10,173 nt of DNA from Euperipatoides rowelli (GCA_003024985.2 PXIH01S0040491.1), one strand, 5' to 3'. Shown: positions 1-8,422, numbered from the stretch's first letter. Numbers and translations are program-made. Notes: generated by a model from the sequence alone, not told the origin.

Positions 1-956
1 AAAAAAAAATTGCTTAAAATTTAGACTAGGGAAATAAATGCAACATTATGACTGCACTTTCTGCAGTTAAATAAAACGTTGAATGGGTTAATTAATTAAT
101 TATTGAAGTAAAATATATGAAGTAAAATGGAGATTACCTGTTAATAACGAGTAACTTTATTTAAAAAAAAAAAAAGAAAGTGACATTAACATTAGAAGCA
201 AATCTTAATATAATATTTTTGTTTCTGATTAAACATATCCTTTTTAACAGCTACTGTTATTAATTTGTCATGATGCCATATTGAAGAGCAATAAAAGTTT
301 TTTTTTCCAAAAATTAAAAAAAAAATAAAAAAAATTAGCTGGAAAATGTTTTAAAATGATAACAATATTGTAGCTAATTTGGAAGTTATTCTGCTACATT
401 TTAATAGCTGAGGATATTAAGGAAATTGAGACAACAAATTGGCATGAATTAAATCTGAAGTGATATCCTCCATGGAATTAACTAAAGTAATGGATTGAAT
501 TTTTATACTGAATAAAAAGGAAATGGAAATTGCATTTGGAGTGTTAGAATGCTAAACATACCAGAGAAAGTGAAAGAAAAGAGTGACAATAATTAAAAAA
601 TTAAACTAGGAATGCATTCTTTTCTAGCAATGTATTTTAAAATCTGGCAGAAGTTTTAAACAGCAAAAAAACATTTAAAATATGCATAATATCAAGTATC
701 TGTAATCAGAAGATAAATGAATGACTCCATTGTTATCTGAAATTCTGATGAACATACTCTGACTACCACAATATAGTCTGTATAATATCTACTTATAACA
801 ATCATACCGTTGAAAGATATTAGAATCATGAATAGCCTACTGGTAAACAATAGAATAAAGTAGTTAGCTATATGTAGCTTATTGATTGGGTATCAATTCA
901 TCAACACCATTTGAAAAAAAATACTTATTTATGTAGCTAGAGCAATTATTTTTATT
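1..956. other. AT-rich intergenic DNA, no gene seen
   Basis: No reading frame of useful length and no recognisable protein fragment is present on either strand. The stretch contains several homopolymer A or T runs (around 163-175, 300-308 and 316-335). The last 100 bases hold several GTAGCT/TAGCTA words that resemble the edge of the minisatellite which follows. I cannot assign it to a repeat family. Confidence 0.6.
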
Positions 957-1076
957 AAAAGCAACCCTGGAAACAGCTACAAAAGCAACCCTGGCAACAG
1001 CTACAAAAGCAACCCTGGCAACAGCTACAAAAGCAACCCTGGCAACAGCTATAAAAGCAACCCTGGCAACAGCTAC
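957..1076. repeat. 24-bp minisatellite, five copies
   Basis: Five head-to-tail units of exactly 24 bp start at 957, 981, 1005, 1029 and 1053. Each begins AAAAGCAACC and ends GGCAACAGCTAC. Only two substitutions separate the units: the first has A instead of C at unit position 15, and the fourth ends in T instead of C. Such near-identity in otherwise decayed DNA points to recent expansion or homogenisation. Because 24 is a multiple of three, a frame reading KSNPGNSY per unit stays open, but stops close on both sides and there is no start context, so I do not call it coding. Its GC content is much higher than the flanks. Confidence 0.95.
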
Positions 1077-1655
1077 AATAAGTAGCTTTTATAAAATAGT
1101 ACTGATGAAATTAATGGATTGATATACAATTGAACATTTACTTATAGTATCTCAAAGACCAAATATTGAAAGCTATCAGCATCAAACAAAATTTTGAAAT
1201 TAAATGTCAGAATAGAACAGTATAAAGATCTTCAAGAAGTTCTGACACATTAATCACGAGTCAATATAAAGCTTGTAGATTGTTAATAAATAAATAATTT
1301 TTTTTTATATGTACATTAAAAAAAGATGAAATATAGAGAATAAGCATTTGACATTAAGTAAAGAATTTAAATTTTTCAAATTCTATAAAAATAAATAAGA
1401 ATAAAAGGCATAAAGCATCAATAAACTTTAGATAATCAGATGGTTGGTCATTGGGTAATCTTCACCAACTATTCTTGTCAAGACATAAGATAGCAAAAGT
1501 TGGGATAAGTTCTTAAGTCAAATGCACAACTCTGATGAGTCTCAATTTCTAAAAGGAATCTTATTTGTAACATTTTCAAGAAAATAATAAATGGAACATT
1601 GATGTAGAAGGATGACATCACAATTGTGTGAAACTACATGGTTTTCAATAACATA
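1077..1655. other. AT-rich intergenic DNA, no gene seen
   Basis: No coding potential or known repeat is recognisable here. The first 20 bases (AGTAGCTTTTATAA) share the word AGCTTTTATAA with the hairpin arm at 1659-1669, but the match is short and may be chance. Confidence 0.5.
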
Positions 1656-1712
1656 TACAGCTTTTATAATATCAATATAAGATTTGCTTATATTGATATT
1701 ATAAAAGCTGTA
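1656..1712. repeat. Perfect inverted repeat, 26-bp arms, 5-base loop
   Basis: Bases 1656-1681 are the exact reverse complement of 1687-1712, separated only by ATTTG (1682-1686). The left arm begins TACAGCTTTTATAATATC and the right arm ends with its complement, AAAGCTGTA. There are no mismatches or bulges over 26 pairs. No target-site duplication is evident: the left flank ends CATA and the right flank starts AGAG. It may be a recent fold-back duplication, a palindrome from replication slippage, or a minimal fold-back transposon. A transcript would form a fully paired stem, but bulges typical of microRNA precursors are absent. Confidence 0.92.
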
Positions 1713-1805
1713 AGAGCCATAGATGAAACAGTTTTCCCATAGCTGAATATGTCACACAAGATGTTTATAACATTTTGTATTGAGATGGAATTTAAATGAG
1801 TTCAG

Positions 1806-2041
1806 TGTTGAAATTTTATTTACTATTACTGGTTTTTACTTTAATAAATGCATAACACATTAACTAAATTAATGAACATTTAATAAACACAGCTTACACA
1901 ACTAGTAACAAAAAGAAACATGGTACACAAAAACAGCAACTTTAAAGACTCCCAGCAGTCTTAGCAAATGTCCCATAGTTCATTACTACATAAGTGATAC
2001 TTTATTTATATCTAATTAATAATTACAGTATATCCATAACA
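1806..2041 (-). repeat. 3' LTR of the copia-type element
   Basis: This 236-bp copy aligns along its whole length with 3514-3713. Shared plus-strand blocks include AATTAATAATTA near the outer end, ACACAGCTTACACAA, AGTAACAAAAAGAAACATGG and CCCATAGTT. In element orientation it runs from TGTTATGGATAT to TTCAACA. It is 36 bp longer than its partner; the extra sequence lies at about 1923-1962, next to a repeated CAGC, which suggests a microhomology deletion in the other LTR. The polypurine tract abuts its element-orientation start. Confidence 0.9.
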
Positions 2042-2050
2042 TCTCCCCTT
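2042..2050 (-). other. Polypurine tract of the copia-type element
   Basis: In element orientation the sequence is AAGGGGAGA, immediately before the TGTTATGG start of the 3' LTR. Its position and purine content match the plus-strand primer site of LTR retrotransposons. Confidence 0.85.
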
Positions 2051-2144
2051 AATTATTAATATTTTACAGACAATACATTATCTTAAATTATTGTACAAAA
2101 ATAATCAAAACAAATTGGTTCATTTCTACTTTAACAATTTTAGC

Positions 2145-3290
2145 TCAACTAATTAGCTGATTTCTAAATTTCTGAACTTTATTTGTATCAAGTGGTTTTA
2201 TACAAATATCTGCAATTTGGAATTCACTTGGACAATACGTAACATCAGTTTGTCCTTCACTTAACTTTTGTTAAATAAAATGACATCTAACACCAATATG
2301 CTTACTTCTATAGTTCATTATACCAATTTTAATTAACTTAATTGTGTTTTATATATATTAGTTCCTTTGTACACTTAGACATGAATATAAATTCAACTTC
2401 AGTGCTATATGTTGCTACTATAGGCTGTTTATGGAATACCAATTCACTGGTCCACCTGTATAGGCCTACTAGATGCTGTACTCTGATGTCCTTTTTCTAG
2501 TCTCTCTATTTCTAGCATAATATGAATCATAATATGCAATAAGTTCTGTATTTACTGTTTTACTGGAATACATTGTCCTATTTCTTTTGAACCATTCAAA
2601 TATCAAAGTATCTTTTAATATTATGTATGTCATCACTTTTATGGTCTTCCATGTGTCAACTAGAATAATTCACAGCAAATGCAAGATCTGGACATGTTTT
2701 ATTAGATATACTGTATGCATCAAGCTTTCAAATGCTTCTCTGTAGGGGTATCATTTATTTCCTTCCAATACATGTTCAATTTTCTTTTTCAAAATCATTA
2801 TTATGCTTGTAGGTTTTGTTTCTGTCATTCAAAAATGCTCAACAATGTTGATTGCTTGAAATAACTTTAATAAATCTTCTGTTATCCTAATATTCATTTC
2901 TAGTATGCTGTCATTTCCGATTCTTCAAAAGCTTTTAACAGTAATTAATTTTTTCCTTCATTCTTTCCTATCAACAGTCCACCACCAACATAAATGTCAA
3001 GTATTATTGACCTATCTTTATCTGAAAAAAATGCAATTCTCTAATTTTGTCTGTATAGCCTAAGGCTATTTTGTGTTAGAAATTCTCTTAATTTTTTATT
3101 ACAATTTAATGGTGCCTGTCTCATTCATATAAAGCCCTTTGTAGTTTACATATTTTTTAATCATCTTCACAACCTTCTGGCATACAATTTCACAATTCAA
3201 AATGTGCATTCAAACTTTACAATCTACTGTTAGTATTATTTTCTTAGCACAGGTATCTTTTTTTCCCATGTTGTCTAAGTATTGGCATTA
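2145..3290 (-). pseudogene. Copia-type reverse transcriptase/RNase H remnant
   Basis: Minus-strand translation gives pol fragments in the correct order but in shifting frames. First is a motif-A-like VDCKV (3227-3213) that keeps one catalytic aspartate. Then comes QAPLNCNKKLREF (from 3118). In the same frame, after one stop at 3043-3041, is ILDIYVGGGLLIGKNEG (3004-2954). Next are TCPDLAFAVNYS (2697-2662), KQPIVATYSTEVEFI in the RNase H region (about 2429-2385), and a C-terminal block VTYCPSEFQIADICIKPLD ending at TGA (2243-2145). Where active enzymes carry the YVDD box, this copy has YVGG, so it is catalytically dead as well as frameshifted. The upstream half of pol and gag are absent. The assignment rests on motif recognition, not a search. 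Confidence 0.9.
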
Positions 3291-3291
3291 T

Positions 3292-3491
3292 CTGTATCTC
3301 ACAATGAACAGGATTTAAACAGAATTAAAATTTGAAACTTCCATACAGCAAAATTATTATGTTTTAACAAATTCGTCTGCGTAGATAATCACCATTTTTT
3401 TTTTACTTTTTTTTTTTTTTTTTTAATTTTTTTTTAACTATTACTTAAAATGATCCTACCAGTGTTTAATTTTACTTCTCCTTTTTTACCA
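3292..3491. other. Leader and A-rich junction of the copia-type element
   Basis: This stretch separates the primer binding site from the first pol motif and contains long T runs on the plus strand (about 3393-3433), which are A runs in element orientation. The gag, protease and integrase regions should lie here, so it probably marks the internal deletion. No gag-like zinc knuckle or protease motif was seen. Confidence 0.55.
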
Positions 3492-3513
3492 CAGAATCCG
3501 GGGGCACATGACC
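3492..3513 (-). other. Primer binding site of the copia-type element
   Basis: In element orientation GGTCATGTGCCCCCGG follows directly after the ATCAACA end of the 5' LTR. It resembles the primer site of Drosophila copia, which pairs with an internal half of initiator methionine tRNA rather than the tRNA 3' end. The likeness is approximate, with several mismatches. Confidence 0.7.
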
Positions 3514-3713
3514 TGTTGATATTTTTTTCACTATTACTAATATTTTTACTCCAATAAATGCACAACACATTAATAAAATTAAAGAACATTCAATAGACAC
3601 AGCTTACACAATTAGTAACAAAAAGAAACATGGCAGCTTAGAAAATATCCCATAGTTCTATACTAAATAAGTGAAGCTTTATTTAGAACTAATTAATAAT
3701 TATATCCACAACA
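3514..3713 (-). repeat. 5' LTR of the copia-type element
   Basis: This 200-bp copy runs from TGTTGTGGATAT to ATATCAACA in element orientation. It matches 1806-2041 end to end, with scattered substitutions plus a deletion of about 36 bp. Both ends keep the TGTTG/CAACA inverted termini typical of copia-type LTRs. The many differences between the LTRs imply an old insertion, unless one LTR was exchanged. Confidence 0.9.
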
Positions 3714-4284
3714 TTGTTACTATATCAAAAGAGGTAATAACATTAAAGGTACAAATTTACTAAATAGACTGAAGATTTTTACAATATAACACAAAGAATG
3801 TACATCTAAACATGACTGCAATTAGTATAAAATAAATATATTTAAATCTTAAATTGTTTGACATGAAGTCTAATATTTATTTTCTTAAAATAATTAGTAT
3901 CTAAATTTAGAAGACAAAAAACAATTATATATTTTTTAAAAAAAAAAAAATTATTTACACTATAAATTTTACTCAAGATAAAAGTTTAAAGTCACAGAAA
4001 TAACCCAATCATTTATTATTTACTTTGTATGTTTAGTTTCAAATAACTTTGTAGAGGAAGGATTAAATTTAAATATTTAAAGTATATTTATTTCCTCATG
4101 AATTAAGTAGAAATTTCATAATCAAAATAATCTGAATGAAAAAGAAAGAATTAATGAATGCAATCATTGAAAACTATATTTATTTTTTATAAAATGGAAG
4201 TAGACTTAAAGCGCATACAGGTTTCACTTTACTCTGCACAAATTATCTGGAGTACAATAATAGATTATGTAATTTGGAAAACTT
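3714..4284. other. AT-rich intergenic DNA, no gene seen
   Basis: No protein-like fragment was recognised on either strand. It contains a T/A homopolymer junction (3930-3951) and self-complementary AT words such as AAATTTAAATATTTAAAG around 4065-4081. Confidence 0.5.
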
Positions 4285-4545
4285 ATTAAACCACCACCCA
4301 ACAACAACAATAACTACCACCAAAATATGGCATTTACATCCCCCACCTAATATCTCAAACAATTTTGTCCATAAAATAGTCTCAACTATGCACCCCCTCC
4401 CATTCGATAATAAAATTATTCACTTTTATTTCCCCAACACATTAGTGAAGAACATACTTAAATTGACCACAACCATATTATATTTTGATCAATATGTCAA
4501 TATATATCAATTTGCCGACACCAAACACTTACTCAATGCCATTAC
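4285..4545. other. G-poor, C-rich strand-asymmetric tract
   Basis: The plus strand is rich in A and C and nearly lacks G. In the first 150 bases I count about six G against several dozen C, in runs such as CCACCACCC, ATCCCCCACC and CACCCCCTCCC. One frame stays open across it (4274-4555), but its only start would be TTG. The predicted peptide is low in complexity (TTTITTTK, HPPP) and resembles no family I know. The open frame probably follows from the composition, since stops containing G are rare. Strong strand skew occurs in organelle DNA, but I found no mitochondrial gene motif. Confidence 0.5.
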
Positions 4546-4555
4546 ATTAAAATGA

Positions 4556-4968
4556 ATGTGCAGTATGTGTCACTTAATGTATCAAAGCAGAAACATATAT
4601 GATTTGATCAGCTAACTTCCTAAATATGAATTTTAACTAAATCATAAACACGTAATATGAATTTTGATCTAAATACAATATCAAATAATATGCTCTCAAG
4701 CCACAAATATTTTCAATAATTTCTATTCATTCTAAATATTACCAGAATGTTTAGTTTAGGGGAATTGTAAATGGGGAAACAGATGGGCAGACAGACAGAT
4801 GATTTTAAACTGCTTATCTGAAAATATATCTATCAAACCTTAAAGTTTTAGATAAACTACATTTATTTTATACTAGTGATCAATCAATATAAAATCAATA
4901 TCAATTTCATAACTACCCAAAATACAATGCTATTGATGTCTTTGGGAAAAAAACAGCATAGGACTTGG
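4556..4968. other. AT-rich intergenic DNA, no gene seen
   Basis: No coding potential was seen. A short CAGA microsatellite (three units at 4788-4799) sits in a slightly GC-richer patch, and 4879-4906 contains overlapping ATCAATAT words. Confidence 0.5.
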
Positions 4969-4969
4969 T

Positions 4970-5100
4970 ATACAGATAATCCTTGATTTACATGATTTTA
5001 TTTACACATTTTTGGAATAACATGATTTAACAATTATTACCACTTCTCAAACTATTTCAAATAACACTGTTTACAAATAAAAGTACAGTATATTTAGAAT
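4970..5100 (+). mobile_element. Possible pogo/Tigger-like transposon end
   Basis: After a TA dinucleotide the sequence CAGATAATCCTTGATTTACA starts a block of repeated TTGATTTACA/ATTTACACATTTTTGG words. This resembles the ends of pogo/Tigger-type Tc1/mariner elements, which start with CAG next to a TA target. A related block lies in the same orientation at 5432-5475 (TTGATTTACATG, then TTGATTTATGCGG). No matching inverted end and no transposase motif were found in the window, so this is a weak assignment from word resemblance. Confidence 0.3.
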
Positions 5101-6239
5101 AAAAATAAGACAATGAAAATCTGTCAACATTTTAATAGTAATGAAACTTCTATGCTTTTGATAATGTTACGATAGTCTGAGACAAATTCATTCATTTATT
5201 TATTTCAAACTGATTCAAATTCTTTATGGGAATGTATCTCTATGATAAATGTTATGCCTCTAAGCCTAAATTCAAATCCATCCCTTTACTATAGGTACAT
5301 CTTTTAGCAAATTAACCTAACAAGAAGTGAGTAATATTGAGTAGAATAAAAGAAGTAGGCCTATTGTTTATGTTTTCATCACTTCCCCTAATCCGTATCA
5401 TTCCCATACTCTTCTATGGAAAATTTATGTTTGATTTACATGTTTTTGATTTATGCGGTGTTTTCAATAACAAAATGCACATGAATCAAAAATTAACTGT
5501 ATTGATGAGATTATTGCAAAAATTTCAAAATTAAAATTGTTTAGAGTCTTAATGCATCCCAATGTCATTCAAAAAATCTGGGTAATCATATAAAATTAAA
5601 AATATATATATATATCTTATTAATTTTATCATTTTCCAATTTTGTCTGAGCTAACCCTCTAAAATCTGTAGAAATTAGCAATTCATATAGAAGATTAATA
5701 ATCCATCAAACATGATTATCATATATTCCAATATTATTTATTATTTAAAACCACACTAGTAGAATATTTACACATCTGTCTCATGATTAAACATGAGGCG
5801 TCTTACTTTGTTAATCGAATTATCTAGTTGAAACATATCATTAATAATATAATAAAGTTCTTAGCATAAATCTGAAGTACACTAAGCATCAATAATTCAT
5901 AACAAACTATACTTTTATCCACTAAGTACTTACTTTTCAAATCATTGAAACTCTACACTAAATATTGCTTCCTGCGTTCATTAACAAAACTCATAACCCA
6001 TGCTTGCTCACAATGCAATACAAAAACCTGTTGATCATGATACATTGTGTGTTTTAACCCATGTACATTCCCAGCCACAAAACTCCATTTAGTCTAATGC
6101 CATATTTAAATGCCCAACACAATACATAATAACATACTTTCAAATTCCCCTTTAAAATATCCTCCCCATAATGACAAAAAAGGAATATTCAATTCAGTGT
6201 CATTTTACATATTTTACATTCATATGTGAGCTTGGTCAT
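5101..6239. other. AT-rich intergenic DNA, no gene seen
   Basis: The stretch includes a 14-bp AT dinucleotide run (5602-5615) and one TAGGCCTA palindrome (5356-5363). The open frame at 5337-5534 has only a TTG start and no recognisable motif. The part nearest 6230 could be the downstream remainder of the minus-strand LINE, but no motif supports that. Confidence 0.45.
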
Positions 6240-6960
6240 TAAGTGGAGTTTATTTTTATCTGAAAAATGACACAAATGTCTTCAGAGTAGGATAAATGGA
6301 AATGGTCAAATTGAATTGAGGAATTTTGGAGCAATTTATTAATGTAAATTGCATATAAAGTACTAGATAAACCTGATCTTTGTGAGAGACATTTTTTATT
6401 CTAATTGGTGGTAGTAAGAAACCATTTAATTTTTAAATAAGTTTTTTTTATTGAGACATAATTTATAATTCCTATACTTAGGTTGAGGATTCCAGATATA
6501 TGTGCAACTGTTTTATTAAATATAATAAGTTAACTTTATTAAAAGCAGACTTAAAGTCTAAGAGTGTAATTTATTGCAGCATTTATTATTTTATGTGCTT
6601 TAACCTGATCTAATACATTTGATAAAGACATATAGGTGTGTGAATGCTTATACCACCATGAACATTCTTTTAAAGTCATGAATTATTTTTAAACTAACAA
6701 TATTATGGTCTTTTATCTTTTCTTTTAGTCTATCCTCCAAATCTAAATTATCATAGTATTGAAATCTTCCTTTATTTAGTTATTAAATATAATAATTATA
6801 TTTTAGTTTGGTTAGTCAAAATGTGACCAGTTTTCTTTAGGCAAATCTGCAGCATGGTTCTCTTTATCAGTGGTCTTATTTAGAAATACATTTTCTTTTT
6901 GGAAGTTTATAGCAGGGATTATGTTATCAGTAACATTATTATTAACTATTAACTCATGTA
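6240..6960 (-). pseudogene. Decayed LINE (non-LTR) reverse transcriptase
   Basis: Minus-strand translation gives reverse transcriptase motifs in the order expected for non-LTR elements. DFKSAFNKVN (6558-6529) resembles the motif that carries the first catalytic aspartate. It is preceded by SNVLDQVKAHKIINAAINYT (about 6625-6566). After a frameshift come SGLSSTLYAIYINKLL (6376-6329) and, in that same frame, LSYSEDICVIFQ (6295-6260). YSED stands at the place of the usual YADD box. A stop ends the frame just after 6240. The part from about 6960 to 6700 gives low-similarity pol-like peptide (for example NFQKENVFLNKTTDKEN). No endonuclease domain was found. The clade (jockey, CR1, L2 or I) cannot be decided. 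Confidence 0.72.
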
Positions 6961-7100
6961 AAGATAGTAGGGAAAGTCTTCTATTAATTCCTCCTGGAAT
7001 GCTGATTCTAACAAGATTTTATTAACTTTAAATTTTAAAACATATGTTAGCTTGTAATTTTCGAAAAGAACAATAAGCAATAAAGTGAATTGAATTGAAT
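6961..7100 (+). repeat. Possible LINE 3' end with TGAAT tail
   Basis: The motif AAGCAATAAAG is followed by three TGAAT units (7086-7100). Short tandem tails after a polyadenylation-like AATAAA are common at the 3' ends of jockey/CR1-like non-LTR elements. The orientation is opposite to the reverse transcriptase remnant on the left, so it would be a separate insertion. The left boundary is arbitrary. A minus-strand open frame (7185-6949) overlaps it, but its peptide matches nothing I know. Confidence 0.3.
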
Positions 7101-8167
7101 CAAATAAACCATTAGAAAGAAATTTACAAGGTGAACAAGGCTGTGACATCAAAAGCACAAGGAAGGCCCTCCTTGAAATCCACATAATACTTTATTCTTT
7201 CTATTAAAGAAAGAATGTAATGATAAAGGACATGGGGATTAGAGTAGACTCTAGACACACTCTATATTTTTAATTTTACAAGGTTTGGTTTTAAATTTTT
7301 GATTTTTCCAAAAATTTCCAAAATCGGGAGGAATAAGGTTACAGCCATCTCTATAGATAAATTGTCCCTAAATACTTTTAGAGGTTATACATTTGATGGC
7401 TCTATTTAATAACTTTCATTTAGTTTTGAAAACTTGCTGTGATCTCAGTAGACTTGAAGGCCAAATAATATTAAAACTCTGATTAAATAAAGTAGATATT
7501 CATTTTAATTTATACAGGGAGTGCTTTTACTGATTTTACCTTCTCTTACTTTTGTAGATATATTTATATTGGTCTTAAAAAAGATTTTGAAAACAATTTT
7601 CCAAAACAAGAATGAACATTTTATTTTAAGATTCTGCTCACCTTCTGTCTATGAATTTTTGCCATTATTATTGAACCATAATTTTCATAGAACAGTGTGA
7701 TTCCATTTGAAGCAAGATTCAAATTATTTTTATACTTTCCATTTTATTATGCATTGACAGATTGTTGATGTTCTTCTAGCAGTGAGGAAAATCAATATGG
7801 CTACCAGTAGCCCATGACAAGAACCAGACCAAGCTAATAGACGTTCACTCTAAGCTAGTCAGAGAGAGAGAATGCATTTCTTATACTTTTTGTTTGTTAA
7901 TTGATGACATTAGCCTGATTACTGTCATCTCATTTTTCAGATTGTGCTGTTAGTAAATTTGGTTCAAATTCCTAATTCTGCTATATTGAGCATTATTTTA
8001 AGATATTGCGGATTTTCATGTTTAAAGATCAGTAGGCCTACATAAATTTGATCAACTAACATACAACTGTTCAACTTAGTTATAAACAATGAAAAATATT
8101 TAAACTTTTTAGCATCATTTAAATATAAAATTCAGTTCAATTAATGTTAACTATAGGCCCATATAGT
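7101..8167. other. Intergenic DNA, no gene seen
   Basis: No protein motif was recognised on either strand. It holds a short AG dinucleotide run (about 7860-7871), a TAGGCCTA palindrome (8033-8040) and the fold-back word pair TTTTTCCAAAAA / TTTCCAAAAT near 7304-7323. A moderately GC-richer patch at 7780-7860 could be an old repeat fragment. Confidence 0.45.
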
Positions 8168-8175
8168 AAATTTAT

Positions 8176-8422
8176 GGTCAGGTTCTGTTATCTGCCCACC
8201 AACNTAATTAACTTTAGGAATCGTGCGACAACTAAAACATAGTAGCGTGTGGAGTTACTATTTTTTCTAACCGATTTAGTATATTTTCTTTACAGTCCTA
8301 ACCTTACTGTAACCCTGAACTCTAGGATAATCCAGAGTGAAACAATCTTTAGCTGACGCCAATCTAGATAATTTCAACTTATACCGTCAGCCATATTGGT
8401 GGGCAGATAACGGAACATGGCC
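8176..8422. mobile_element. MITE copy 1 with terminal inverted repeats
   Basis: This 247-bp element has inverted ends. The left end starts GGTCAGGTTCTG and continues TTATCTGCCCACCAA (8176-8202). The right end, read inward on the minus strand, starts GGCCATGTTCCG and continues with the same 15 bases (8422-8396). It is flanked by AAATTTAT (8168-8175) and AAATTTAC (8423-8430), an 8-bp target-site duplication with one mismatch. There is no coding capacity, so it is non-autonomous and needs a transposase from elsewhere. An 8-bp duplication is compatible with hAT, P or Merlin elements; the termini do not settle which. A single ambiguous base N lies at 8204. Confidence 0.88.

Larger units (their letters stand above)
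1806..3713 (-). mobile_element. Degenerate Ty1/copia-type LTR retrotransposon
   Basis: A 1.9-kb element reads right to left. On the minus strand the order is 5' LTR (3713-3514), primer binding site (3513-3492), A-rich leader, reverse transcriptase/RNase H remnant (about 3290-2145), polypurine tract (2050-2042) and 3' LTR (2041-1806). Both LTRs begin TGTT and end CAACA in element orientation. The pol order and motifs are those of Ty1/copia elements, where integrase precedes reverse transcriptase, but gag, protease and integrase are missing. A full-length element would be about 4-6 kb. Frameshifts, stops and LTR divergence show it is inactive. The 5-bp flanks, TTCAG on the left and TTGTT on the right, do not match, so no target-site duplication survives or the element is a recombinant. 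Confidence 0.9.

Noticed and set aside
957-1076. CRISPR-like array
   Set aside because: The units are directly adjacent without spacers and the context is eukaryotic, so it is a minisatellite.
957-1076. RFX X-box sites inside the minisatellite
   Set aside because: Only one half-site (GTTGCC) fits. The second half reads GGTTGC instead of the required inverted half.
1656-1712. MicroRNA precursor
   Set aside because: The stem is perfectly paired, short and AT-rich, with a five-base loop. Typical precursors have bulges and a larger loop.
1801-3718. A 5-bp target-site duplication around the copia-type element
   Set aside because: The flanks are TTCAG on the left and TTGTT on the right; they do not match.
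4274-4555. A 93-codon open frame on the plus strand
   Set aside because: It has only a TTG start, low-complexity peptide and no motif. The frame stays open because the tract is depleted in G.
5337-5534. A 65-codon open frame on the plus strand
   Set aside because: The start is TTG, the peptide resembles no family, and nothing around it suggests a gene.
6949-7185. A 78-codon open frame on the minus strand with an ATG
   Set aside because: No recognisable motif. It lies across repeat-derived sequence and the TGAAT tail, so it is probably chance.
7961-7972. tRNA or tRNA-derived SINE B box (GGTTCAAATTCC)
   Set aside because: No A box at the right distance upstream and no cloverleaf can be drawn, so the resemblance is probably chance.
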